From assembly GCA_016744795.1 (NCBI GenBank), contig JADGDR010000001.1:351506-415505 (forward strand): a stretch of DNA of 64,000 nt, read 5' to 3'. This stretch comes from Sulfurospirillum sp. GTDB taxonomy: Bacteria; Campylobacterota; Campylobacteria; Campylobacterales; Sulfurospirillaceae. The position numbers and the translations under genes are program-made. This document shows, piece by piece, positions 38,022 to 47,144 of the stretch. The notes under the pieces are model-generated. The model did no database searches, was not told where the DNA came from, and was given only the letters and a program-made list of their open reading frames with translations. Every line of letters begins with the position of its first letter. Within the stretch, counting starts at the first letter, position 1.

Positions 38022-38618
38022 CTAGTCACAATTCTTAACACAAAATCTATATGGAATTACTTCTCCTCCACAATTGACATAACATATATCAAAATTTTTT
38101 GAACAGCTATTATCAAATCTGCATAAATTTTGTTGTGCTTTTAAAATGCCATTAAATGATGGTCGTTTTGGTTCTCTTGGTTGTTTAATCATATCTTTTT
38201 GCATCAAAAGGAGGCTCCCTCTTAACTCATCTTTTCTTCTACATGTAAAACTATCTTTTTTACTATAACACTCTTTTAAAAAATAGTTATAATCAGACTC
38301 TATGTTTCTATAATCTTTATCAAAAATATATTTGTAATTTTTAAAATCTTGAAACTCTAATAAAAAATCTTCATAATCTCTATCATACTTTAAAAACTCT
38401 TCATCAGAAATCTCTTTAGCTCTTAAATAGGCTTTGTTAAGACAAGTTTTATACTCTTTTTTTGCTTCTTTTAGACACTCTATTTTCTTAATTTCACACT
38501 TTCTGGCACACTGTGAAAAGTTTTTCTCTTTTGGTGCAATATACTGGTTTTTTGTTACATACTTTGGTGAACAACCAACTAAAAACAAAGATATAAAAAT
38601 TAAAATATACTTGTACAT
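38022..38618 (-). CDS. Cysteine-rich lipoprotein of unknown function
   Basis: A 198-residue protein with a lipoprotein signal (MYKYILIFISLFLVGC, lipid Cys 16). The mature part has about a dozen cysteines in helical spacing (CARKCEIKKIECLKEAKK) and a second group near the end (CYVNCGGEVIPYRFCVKNCD). Even numbers and pairs suggest disulfides. I do not recognise a family. One ACATGT palindrome covers its start codon and another lies inside. Confidence 0.7.
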   Translation of the reverse strand: MYKYILIFISLFLVGCSPKYVTKNQYIAPKEKNFSQCARKCEIKKIECLKEAKKEYKTCLNKAYLRAKEISDEEFLKYDRDYEDFLLEFQDFKNYKYIFDKDYRNIESDYNYFLKECYSKKDSFTCRRKDELRGSLLLMQKDMIKQPREPKRPSFNGILKAQQNLCRFDNSCSKNFDICYVNCGGEVIPYRFCVKNCD

Positions 38619-38666
38619 GTAAACTCCTTCAAAAATATTACACCAAAAAAGTGAAACTACTGTGAA

Positions 38667-40520
38667 TTAAATCCAATCTTCCCTATTCTCATCTTTATCT
38701 ATCTCTCTTCCTATATCTTGATGAAGAGTCCAATAAAAATCTACAAATGCTTTTACTTTTGCCTGAACTGGCATATAAAAGTTATCTTGTTTTACGGCAT
38801 AATTCGACAAAAACTCATTAGCATCTTTTTTTGCAAGATAATGAACAGCTAAAGTTTCATAAGTTTTTGTGTACCAAGTTTTTAATCTTTCATAAGCTTC
38901 AACACTCGTATCTATTTCCAATTTATCTGAAAAATCCAAAACTTTTGTCTCAAATAATCCTTGAAGATGTATAAGTCCTTCACAATAATATGGCTGAACC
39001 TCATCAGTTCTCATCCAAGCTATTAAGCCAACCGAACGCTTAATAAGATCTGCTAAAACATGAGATTTACAACTCTCATCTTCGTTCATAAAAAATGCCA
39101 TCAAACCACCAGTTGTTGCTTTAAACTCTTCTATGTTTTTAAAAACTCCACTTTTATTCATATTTGTTTCAGTGTCATTATCTAACCATAAGATATGCCC
39201 ATACTCATGTCCTATAGTAGTTATTTCATAAACCTTATGCCAAAGAGCAGGTTTTTTGAAAACTAACTCTCTTTCTGTGTCCATAAACTCTTTTCCAAAA
39301 ATTTTGTTTTGAATTTTCAAGAATGGTTTTGCTCTTAATGAATCAAGTATATTGTCACTAAAAGCGTATATTTTTTTACCCTCTTCTTTACTTACTATCT
39401 CATCATTTGGTACAACTTGAGCGGAAAACAAACCATTAAATTCTGCTGCATAAAACAGGGCTGGACGACCAATATAAAGACCAACTCTTTCTAGGTTTGA
39501 TATAGTTAATTCTTGAACTCTTCTTTTTTGTGTTCCTAGTTTATTAAAAAGCGTGTTATACATGTAAAGAATATTTTTATATGTTTTATCTGCTCCAAGG
39601 TTACTTGGATTTGAAATTCTAACATCCCACTCTAAGGCAACAGCTTTTCTAAAATGGTCTTCATAATATTCCAAAGGATGACCTACTTGAATAGGACTAG
39701 TAACTCTCATCCAAGCACTATCAACATCTTGCCATCTCTTTATAAGCTTAGTCTGGTCTGTTTCTCCAAATGCTTCTTTTAGAGCTTTAAAGTAAGCGAT
39801 GTACTCATCTTTTTGTTTTGTATCATTGTCTTCTAAAGAACTCAAGTTTTCGCACATCTCTTCAAAAGCTTTTACAACTTCTTTTACTTCATCTTTGAAA
39901 AAACTAGCATAAGATAAAACTCTATAACCTTCTTCTTCTTTTTGTAAAACAGAGTATGCTCTATCGGATTTAACACCATGCTCATCTATATCATAAAGTT
40001 TTTGCTCATCTAAATAAGCCATTGTTTTATCTCCAAATTCTTTTTGGAGCTGAGGGTTTATAGTGTTTATAATATGTTTTGTCCAAGAACTCTGCCACTC
40101 ACTTAAAGCTATACCAACTAAATTAACCCCTTTTAGAAGAGTTCTATAGAACTCATTTAAAAGTTCCTTTTCATCTATTACATGTAAAAGCTCTTTGTGG
40201 CGTTTAAGGTAGAACTTTTTTACCCAAAGATATGCTATCTCTTTGACTTCATCAATTCTTTTGATGCTGAAGTTCTCTTTTGTAAGTGATTGAACTAACT
40301 GTTCATCACGAAGTGATATAAGTCTTGTAAGAGCAGAAAGCCTATTTTCATTGTTCAGATTTAAACCAATATCTTGTAAAAAAATATCTATAAAAACTCT
40401 CATATCTTTAAACCCAGAACTTTCATCTTCAACTATCTTAAAATACTCGCCTAACTCTTTTTGTTTACTTCCAACCAACTCATAAAATTCTTTTAAATCA
40501 TTTGTAAAATTTTTGCTCAT
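38667..40520 (-). CDS. ciaB: CiaB-family protein
   Basis: A 617-residue cytoplasmic protein whose length and overall sequence fit the Campylobacter invasion antigen B family. It has a zinc-metalloprotease-type motif HEYGHILW followed by a downstream glutamate-rich segment (NIEEFKATTGGL), like peptidases of the M49/M3 sort. CiaB is studied as a secreted invasion factor in Campylobacter, but homologues are common in free-living relatives, so a metabolic peptidase role is likely here. Assigned from memory of the family. It contains two ACATGT-motif copies. Confidence 0.7.
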   Translation of the reverse strand: MSKNFTNDLKEFYELVGSKQKELGEYFKIVEDESSGFKDMRVFIDIFLQDIGLNLNNENRLSALTRLISLRDEQLVQSLTKENFSIKRIDEVKEIAYLWVKKFYLKRHKELLHVIDEKELLNEFYRTLLKGVNLVGIALSEWQSSWTKHIINTINPQLQKEFGDKTMAYLDEQKLYDIDEHGVKSDRAYSVLQKEEEGYRVLSYASFFKDEVKEVVKAFEEMCENLSSLEDNDTKQKDEYIAYFKALKEAFGETDQTKLIKRWQDVDSAWMRVTSPIQVGHPLEYYEDHFRKAVALEWDVRISNPSNLGADKTYKNILYMYNTLFNKLGTQKRRVQELTISNLERVGLYIGRPALFYAAEFNGLFSAQVVPNDEIVSKEEGKKIYAFSDNILDSLRAKPFLKIQNKIFGKEFMDTERELVFKKPALWHKVYEITTIGHEYGHILWLDNDTETNMNKSGVFKNIEEFKATTGGLMAFFMNEDESCKSHVLADLIKRSVGLIAWMRTDEVQPYYCEGLIHLQGLFETKVLDFSDKLEIDTSVEAYERLKTWYTKTYETLAVHYLAKKDANEFLSNYAVKQDNFYMPVQAKVKAFVDFYWTLHQDIGREIDKDENREDWI

Positions 40521-40568
40521 TTTATTCTCTCTTTTGTTATAATTAAAACATTATACCAAAGGAAAACT

Positions 40569-40859
40569 ATGAATATACTCATTCCCATAAATGATGAAAA
40601 AAACTTATGTTCTATGGAAGAGAACAACTCTTGGGCTGTAGCAACTCTAGATGAAGGGCAAATCAAAAATATATCTTTTTATACATCTAAAAATGACATA
40701 ATTGAATTTACTGAGTATATTGTAGTCATCTCTAAAGAGGAATTCATAAGTGATTTTTTCTTGGAAGGAATTGGAATTTTGATAGCACCAACGCAAAGAA
40801 GTATTGAAGATATAATTGAAGCTTATATGTTTAAAGAACTGCATGAAGTAACATCATGA
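40569..40859 (+). CDS. Small hypothetical protein
   Basis: A 96-residue acidic protein without signal peptide or membrane helix. Its start, MNILIPINDEKNLCSM, and the short strands that follow resemble NifX/NafY-type iron-molybdenum-cofactor-binding domains, but too weakly for a firm call. It is divergent from ciaB and overlaps the next gene by 4 nt, so the two are co-translated. Confidence 0.6.
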   Translation: MNILIPINDEKNLCSMEENNSWAVATLDEGQIKNISFYTSKNDIIEFTEYIVVISKEEFISDFFLEGIGILIAPTQRSIEDIIEAYMFKELHEVTS

Positions 40860-41320
40860 TATCACCTTTATTTGCTCTTATACCAAATCATCCTGGAATT
40901 TTTATATCTATTATCGAAGATGAAAGTTTTGAATGTATTGACCAGTTAGTTAAATATACTACTTCAATAGAAGCTACTTTACATGTAAAGAGTTTAAGCG
41001 ACAAAAAGTATCTTGAGTGTTTACATGTAGAAGAGTTTAGGTTTGAGCAAAATAGGTATAACAATCATGCAATTCAATATGACTTTATCTTTGTATGTGC
41101 CAATATGGAGAACAGAAGTGATACTCTTGACATAGCCAATAAACTCTATAGAGTATTAAAAAATGCAGGGCATGTTTTTATATTAAGCAAAAAAGAGTCT
41201 ACATGTAAACTAACTCAAGTTTTAGAAGAGTCTAACTTTGTAGCTTTAAATACTATTGATTTAAACTCACAATTTGACGTTGTGTCGGCTAAAAAGATGC
41301 ATGGCTGGATGAGAGTATGA
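40856..41320 (+). CDS. Hypothetical protein with a methyltransferase-like C-terminal part
   Basis: A 154-residue protein. The second half (YDFIFVCANMENRSDTL, LYRVLKNAGHVFIL) looks like the final strands of a class I SAM methyltransferase fold, but the glycine-rich SAM loop is missing. It is coupled to the preceding gene. Three ACATGT-family palindromes occur within 232 nt (40978, 41020, 41198). I do not recognise a named family. Confidence 0.6.
   Translation: MISPLFALIPNHPGIFISIIEDESFECIDQLVKYTTSIEATLHVKSLSDKKYLECLHVEEFRFEQNRYNNHAIQYDFIFVCANMENRSDTLDIANKLYRVLKNAGHVFILSKKESTCKLTQVLEESNFVALNTIDLNSQFDVVSAKKMHGWMRV
40978..41209. repeat. Three ACATGT palindromes within one small gene
   Basis: TTTACATGTAAA at 40978-40989, TTTACATGTAGA at 41020-41031 and TCTACATGTAAA at 41198-41209. 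They are read in different frames, giving LHVK, LHVE and STCK, so the DNA sequence and not the peptide is what repeats. Confidence 0.75.
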
Positions 41321-41349
41321 TATAATGTTTTTTTGTGCTGGGAGGACAT

Positions 41350-42477
41350 ATGGAAAATAGAGAATTTAAAATAAACAATTTTATAAGTAGGGGCATCATC
41401 GAGTCAAACATAGAATTTGCTCAAAACCATCATGCACCTCTAAGCATAGTCAAATTTGGTTATAATGTTGATCTTGAAGATGGTTTTTTCTTTAAAGACC
41501 TTATATCTTTTATTCACTCTTACTCTGATTTTAATTCCATTTTACAACAGCCAAACGACACTTTTATCATTTTTCTAAGAGATTGTAAAATACATGAAGC
41601 AAAGTCCATAGTTACACAAATGGTACAAAAAATAAAATACAAATTTAAAAAAGAAATTGAACACATAGGGATAACTCTATTAGATGAAAGCGACTCATAT
41701 AAAACTCTACTAGATAGACTAGACAAATACTATGTTATGTCAAAGCTTTCAACAAGAAAAAAAACCTTTTATGGAACTTTAGATTTTGATTTTTATGAAA
41801 CTCAAAGTGATAAAAAAGTCCTAAATAATATATTTAAAAAACGCAATGGTATTAAATTATTCAACTTTTATCAAGGTCTTCCAATCACAGAAAAAGTTGA
41901 AATTTTAAAGTTTACCCAAGGACTAATACAAGTCAAAATAGACCCTATAAAGTTTCCTTTTTATGAAAATGAAAAATTTACTTTTATACAACATGACCTC
42001 ATTCCAACTGTGATAAAAGCTTCTATAATGAAAGTAGAACCAAATAAATCATTAATGGTTTTAGGAAATTTGGATTTCCTAGACTCTTCTCCTGTTGAGC
42101 GAAGTGGTATTAGAGTTGAACCAGAGCGTGACATCTACTCTTCACTCTCACTAGAAAACAAAAAATTGACAGATGGAAACATAGTTTCACTATCTGAAAA
42201 TTCTGTAGTTCTAAATGTAAAAGCAAAAAACATAAAGTCACTTACAGAACAAGAACTTTGGAATACTGAATTAACTTTACAATTCCAAATACCAACAAAA
42301 AAAAGCTTCTTAGCTATGGTAAAAACAAAGGCTATGATATATAGTATAGTCAATGAGAAAGTTGTCCTAAACATCACACCAAATAGACTTATAAAATCAA
42401 AACTCAGAACCTACATCTCATTAAGACAAAGCAATGTTCTACTCAATTTAAAACACGAATTAAAAAAGTTTAGTTAA
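41350..42477 (+). CDS. GGDEF-like plus PilZ-type protein
   Basis: A 375-residue protein. The N-terminal 130 residues have the order of strands of a degenerate GGDEF/cyclase domain without the signature (TFIIFLRDCKIHEA replaces it). The C-terminal half (about 170-370) has the features of PilZ-like c-di-GMP receptors, including a basic start region (SGIRVEPERD) and a beta barrel. It probably binds a nucleotide signal and affects adhesion or motility. The ATG at 41350 is chosen over a GTG 15 nt upstream because GGGAGGA precedes it. Confidence 0.6.
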   Translation: MENREFKINNFISRGIIESNIEFAQNHHAPLSIVKFGYNVDLEDGFFFKDLISFIHSYSDFNSILQQPNDTFIIFLRDCKIHEAKSIVTQMVQKIKYKFKKEIEHIGITLLDESDSYKTLLDRLDKYYVMSKLSTRKKTFYGTLDFDFYETQSDKKVLNNIFKKRNGIKLFNFYQGLPITEKVEILKFTQGLIQVKIDPIKFPFYENEKFTFIQHDLIPTVIKASIMKVEPNKSLMVLGNLDFLDSSPVERSGIRVEPERDIYSSLSLENKKLTDGNIVSLSENSVVLNVKAKNIKSLTEQELWNTELTLQFQIPTKKSFLAMVKTKAMIYSIVNEKVVLNITPNRLIKSKLRTYISLRQSNVLLNLKHELKKFS

Positions 42478-42504
42478 ATCTATATCAGTATTTGCTCTAA
42501 TAAT

Positions 42505-44232
42505 TTAAATTTTCCATCCTTCGTTTTTTTCTTGATATTCTAGCATCTCTTTGAATATTCCCTTTTGTTTTATTAATTCACTATATGTTCCTTCTTGTGC
42601 AACTTTCTTATTTGCTATAACATATATTTTATTTGCAATTTTAATATTTGCAATTTTGTGAGCAATTATGATAACTGTTTTATTTTTCATTAATTCTTTC
42701 ATTGCTTGATGAATATAAAACTCATTTTGTGGGTCTAATGCTGATGTGGCTTCATCAAATAAAACAATAGGAGCATCTTTTAATAAGGCTCTTGCAATTG
42801 AAATTCTTTGTTTTTGTCCACCGCTTAATTTTACTCCACCTTCACCTACTTTAGTGTTTATTCCTTCTTGTAAATTATTTATAAAACTAATACATTGGGC
42901 TTTTTCGCAAGCTAAAAGTATCTCGTTTTTTGTAGCTTTTGGTTTTGCAATTTTAATATTATTGTAAATACTATCATTAAATAAATAAGTTTCTTGAAAA
43001 ATCATACTAATTTGTGTATATAAATCATGAAGAGACATATCTCTTAATAAAACATTTCCTATTTTAATTTCTCCCTTATTTACATTCCAAAATTTTGCTA
43101 ATAAACTCATGATTGTACTTTTACCTTCACCACTGTAGCCAACTAAAGCAGTAATAGAATTTTCTTTAAATAGTAAATTTAAATTTTCAAATACCTTATT
43201 ATTATCGTAAGAAAAAAATACTTTATTAAATTTTATATCATAAGATGCTGGCATAATTCCACTGTGATCATTGTCAATGGTTTCATAACTTAATAATTTA
43301 AGAATTCTTGTTAGCCCACTATTCATATGTTGCATTTGTAAGAAATCTGCCATTAGAAGTTTAATAGGGTCATATACTCTGTATCCAATAACTAAAAATG
43401 AAATTAAAATAGGTAGTAGCAATTCATTGTTAGCATAATATTCTAGGGCATTATAAACCATAAAAAGAAAAGCTAACTCACAAAAAATTAATGATACTAA
43501 AATAATAGGACTAGGAAGTATCTCTACAAAAAAACTTAGTTTTTTATATTCTTTAAAAATATTATCTAATTTATTATATTTTAAATCAACAACATTAAAA
43601 GATTTCAAATATTTCATTCCATCAAAATATTCTAAAAACCTCAAAGAAATTTGCCCTCTTTTTTCAATTAACTTACTTCCAACTTTAACTATTATCAATT
43701 TTGCTAAAAATACAAAAGGGATAATACAAATAATTCCTAATAAAAGAAAAAAAGCTAATTTATAATTTAAAGCAAAAAGAAATAAAAACAAAATGATTAC
43801 ACTAAAAAAACCTGATATTAAATTTGGTATTCCATGAGAAAAATGATTTTCAAAAGAACGAACATCTTCTAATAATAAGGAAGAAAAATAAGAAGGATTT
43901 TTTTTAGAAAAAACTCCTAAACCTAGTTTATACAAATGATTTCCTAATTTCATTCTTAAGTTTTTTGAAATTTTATAAGTAATAGTAGATGCTTTCGTAT
44001 AGGCTTTTGCCGATAACCATAATTGCAAAGCTAAAAGAAGTACTAACAAAATAATTAAATTCCAAATAAAACCTTGATTAGGATTTTTTTTAAATAGTTC
44101 AAATATGATAACAACAAGAAGTCCTGTTGGAATTGACATTAAAATAGAATGACAAAAATGAAAAATCAACATATTGAAAAACTCTTTTTTATTATCTTTA
44201 AGAATAAATTTTAAATTATATATTAACCCCAT
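42505..44232 (-). CDS. ABC half-transporter, siderophore import type
   Basis: A 575-residue fusion of a six-helix permease (about 15-310) and an ATPase with Walker A VGYSGEGKST, signature KLSGGQKQRIS and Walker B PIVLFDEATSAL. It shares its stop/start boundary with the preceding ABC gene, so the pair forms a heterodimer. With the MFS, TonB receptor and AraC genes it matches the YbtP/YbtQ layout, in which such half-transporters import ferric siderophores. An export role cannot be excluded from sequence alone. Confidence 0.85.
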   Translation of the reverse strand: MGLIYNLKFILKDNKKEFFNMLIFHFCHSILMSIPTGLLVVIIFELFKKNPNQGFIWNLIILLVLLLALQLWLSAKAYTKASTITYKISKNLRMKLGNHLYKLGLGVFSKKNPSYFSSLLLEDVRSFENHFSHGIPNLISGFFSVIILFLFLFALNYKLAFFLLLGIICIIPFVFLAKLIIVKVGSKLIEKRGQISLRFLEYFDGMKYLKSFNVVDLKYNKLDNIFKEYKKLSFFVEILPSPIILVSLIFCELAFLFMVYNALEYYANNELLLPILISFLVIGYRVYDPIKLLMADFLQMQHMNSGLTRILKLLSYETIDNDHSGIMPASYDIKFNKVFFSYDNNKVFENLNLLFKENSITALVGYSGEGKSTIMSLLAKFWNVNKGEIKIGNVLLRDMSLHDLYTQISMIFQETYLFNDSIYNNIKIAKPKATKNEILLACEKAQCISFINNLQEGINTKVGEGGVKLSGGQKQRISIARALLKDAPIVLFDEATSALDPQNEFYIHQAMKELMKNKTVIIIAHKIANIKIANKIYVIANKKVAQEGTYSELIKQKGIFKEMLEYQEKNEGWKI

Positions 44233-45962
44233 TAACTTACCCTCTTTTCCAACATATTTTGGTACTTACTGCAATTTTTTAATAAATTTTCATGTGTTCC
44301 CATAGCAATTATTTTTCCATTATCCCAAAGAACGATATTATCACAATTAACAATAGTTGATAACCTATGAGCAACAACAATAACGGTTTTATTTACAATT
44401 AACTTATTGATTGATTTTTGAATTTCATACTCATTTTTAGCATCAAAAAAAGATGTTGCTTCATCTAAAATAAAAATAGAAGCATCTTTTAAAATTATTC
44501 TAGCTAATTGTATTTTTTGTTTTTGACCACCACTTAAGACTACCCCATCTTCTCCATATTTAGTATCATACCCTGCACTTAAAGAGTTTATATAACTGTC
44601 TATATTGGCAATTTTTGCTGCATTTATAACCTTTTGTTTTGTAATATTCCTTCCCATTGTAATATTATTTAAAAGGCTATCGTTAAACATGAAATTATCT
44701 TGAAAAACATACGAAACGGTATTCATTAGTTGACTAAAATCTATATCTTTTATATTATGTTCACCTATTTCTATCTTCCCTTGAGAAACATCATAAAATC
44801 TTGCCAATAATTCACAAGCCGTTGATTTTCCAGCACCACTTACTCCAATAAAAGCTGTTATTTTTCCCTGAGGAATATCTAAATTAATATTTTTTAAAAC
44901 TTCTTGTTTATCATATGCAAAACTAACATTAGTAAATTTTATATTATAATTTTTTAAATTAACTTTTTTCTTTGAATCTAGAATTTGATTTTTATCCTCT
45001 AAAATTGTGTCAACCCTTTTTATTCCTTCCATTACACTGTACATATTATTTGCTAAAGTAGAAAGAGAAAGTATGGGTTTTAAATAAGAAACACCAAGAA
45101 TTAAAAACAATAAAAAAGTAGATAAACTAACTTGCTGAGTAAAATATAGGTATAAACCTATTGCCAATATTGGCAAAAGTGCATTAGAAATAAAAGATAT
45201 TAAAATTGCAAAAAAAGGTGTATTTTTTTTAATAAAGTAAATTACCTGCAATGTATAGGAGTCTATAGCACTTTTATAATTCTCAAAAGTTTTTGCTTCT
45301 TGATTAAAAACTTTCATTATATTTATAGCCTTGACATATTCAACAATAACACCATCCATATGCTCAGAACTATCATAATATTTTTTAACAATCTCTTTCA
45401 TATGTGATGATTTAATCATAAAAGTAATCCAAATTAAAAATACAAAAAGAGGAATTAAACTAGCAAAAGCTAAACGATAATCTAAATAAAACATAAAGCA
45501 TAAGATAATTAAGGGCATCATTATAGATTTAACTACATCAGGCAAATTATGAGCAATAAAACCTTCTAATTTTTCAATATCGTCTATTAGAATTTTTTTT
45601 ATAGAACCTGATTGTTTGTTATGCAAATAACCCAAAGATAATTTTCCCAGTTTTTGTGCAATTGCTTTTCTAAAATCATAAATTATATCAAAAGCAGCCA
45701 AGTGCGATGAAACCAAGGAGACATAAAACAATAAATAAGAACATATCATGACACCAACACCGTAAATAACATATGATTGCAACTTAGCTAGAGAAAATAT
45801 TTGTTCTGTTATATCAAATAGAATTGCATAAATAATTAAATATGGAGTTAAATTTAATATGCCATGAAGAATAGATAATAATGAAGAAAAAATTAGTAAT
45901 TTTTTCTTATAACCAGCAATTTGAAGTAATCTAGCTACTCCTTCTTTATTATTTTTATTCAT
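44232..45962 (-). CDS. ABC half-transporter, partner of the downstream gene
   Basis: A 576-residue permease-ATPase with Walker A IGVSGAGKST, signature VLSGGQKQKIQ and Walker B SIFILDEATSFF. The Glu after the Walker B Asp is present, so both halves look active. It overlaps the MFS gene by 8 nt and shares one base with the next ABC gene. It is the YbtP/IrtA-like half of the importer. Confidence 0.85.
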   Translation of the reverse strand: MNKNNKEGVARLLQIAGYKKKLLIFSSLLSILHGILNLTPYLIIYAILFDITEQIFSLAKLQSYVIYGVGVMICSYLLFYVSLVSSHLAAFDIIYDFRKAIAQKLGKLSLGYLHNKQSGSIKKILIDDIEKLEGFIAHNLPDVVKSIMMPLIILCFMFYLDYRLAFASLIPLFVFLIWITFMIKSSHMKEIVKKYYDSSEHMDGVIVEYVKAINIMKVFNQEAKTFENYKSAIDSYTLQVIYFIKKNTPFFAILISFISNALLPILAIGLYLYFTQQVSLSTFLLFLILGVSYLKPILSLSTLANNMYSVMEGIKRVDTILEDKNQILDSKKKVNLKNYNIKFTNVSFAYDKQEVLKNINLDIPQGKITAFIGVSGAGKSTACELLARFYDVSQGKIEIGEHNIKDIDFSQLMNTVSYVFQDNFMFNDSLLNNITMGRNITKQKVINAAKIANIDSYINSLSAGYDTKYGEDGVVLSGGQKQKIQLARIILKDASIFILDEATSFFDAKNEYEIQKSINKLIVNKTVIVVAHRLSTIVNCDNIVLWDNGKIIAMGTHENLLKNCSKYQNMLEKRVS

Positions 45963-47142
45963 AAATATTCTTCCTTATTAAGTAAAGTGAAAAAACAAAA
46001 ATTATAGCAATACATATAAAAACTGTTCTAAAATTATAAAAATCAACTAGCATAAATATGACTTTAGTTGAAAGAAGTGAGGCAAATAACAATAAACTAT
46101 GCTGAACATTAACATGAGTGCCTGCATATTCTTTTGAGCTATTAGCCATTATATATGTATAATATATTGTTACAAAAGAGCCTAAACATAGGGAGTTAAA
46201 AGACAAAACAAAAATTACAAATAAATGATTATGTGTAAAATATGTAAACAAATAAAGTAAACAAATATCTACAAAAATAAAAAACAACAAATATATGAAA
46301 CATTTTCTTTTTCCAAATTTGTTTATTAAACTACCTGTAATAATTGCCGCTATTATTCCAACAATAGATCCAATAATATTTTGAGCTATAACAATATCGA
46401 TTAGGAACCAATTATTTTGAATAAGTATTTGTTGAATTAAAGGAAAACTTCTTTCAACAATTAAATAAGCAGGAAAAAGCATTAATAATATTTTAAATCC
46501 ATTTTTTTCTTTTAAAAAAAGATATATTTCCTTAAAAGAAATTCTTTTAATATTTTTTTTAAAACTATTTTCTTTATAATTAAATAAAAAAAATGTTGGA
46601 ATTAGAACTAATAGAGATAAAATAATTAAGCTTACTTTCCAATTATAGATTTCATAAGAATACAAAGGTAAGGCAAGTCCAACGAGTGTTCCTAAGAATG
46701 TCCCTGTTGCTTGCATAGAATTAGCATATTCTAATTGATTTTTCTTTAACGAATTAATGGCTAAACCATCAACACAAATGTCTTGAGTTGATGATAAAAA
46801 ATTTATAATTCCAATTAAAATCATTGCCATATAAAAAGATGTTATAAGAGGAAAATATGCACAAATAAACATAGTACAAGCCATCAAAACTTGTACTATA
46901 ATTATCCATGACCTATAATGTCCTTCTATAAAAGGGATTTTAAATTTATCTATATAAGGTGCCCAAATAAATTTGAACACCCAAATTAAACCCAACATAT
47001 AAAAAGATCCTATTGTTTCCAATGAAACATTTTGACTCCCTAAAATTGCTGGAATAGCCCCATAAAAAAAGCCTAATGGTAAATACTGCGAAGTATATAT
47101 TAAAAGTAAAAGTAAATACTTTTTATTTAAAATTTTAATCAT
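45955..47142 (-). CDS. MFS transporter, siderophore uptake type (RhtX/FptX/YbtX-like)
   Basis: A 395-residue protein with about twelve membrane helices, of the AmpG-like MFS subgroup to which RhtX, FptX and YbtX belong. Landmarks are LGLIWVFKFIWAPYIDKF and SSTQDICVDGLAINSL. It lies 2 nt after the TonB receptor gene. It may carry the iron-siderophore across the inner membrane beside the ABC pair. Confidence 0.8.
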   Translation of the reverse strand: MIKILNKKYLLLLLIYTSQYLPLGFFYGAIPAILGSQNVSLETIGSFYMLGLIWVFKFIWAPYIDKFKIPFIEGHYRSWIIIVQVLMACTMFICAYFPLITSFYMAMILIGIINFLSSTQDICVDGLAINSLKKNQLEYANSMQATGTFLGTLVGLALPLYSYEIYNWKVSLIILSLLVLIPTFFLFNYKENSFKKNIKRISFKEIYLFLKEKNGFKILLMLFPAYLIVERSFPLIQQILIQNNWFLIDIVIAQNIIGSIVGIIAAIITGSLINKFGKRKCFIYLLFFIFVDICLLYLFTYFTHNHLFVIFVLSFNSLCLGSFVTIYYTYIMANSSKEYAGTHVNVQHSLLLFASLLSTKVIFMLVDFYNFRTVFICIAIIFVFSLYLIRKNIYE

Positions 47143-47144
47143 TT

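Noticed and set aside
42505..45962. ABC pair as a multidrug exporter
   Set aside because: The fused architecture alone would allow it, but the tight operon with a siderophore receptor, YbtX-like MFS and AraC regulator favours import.
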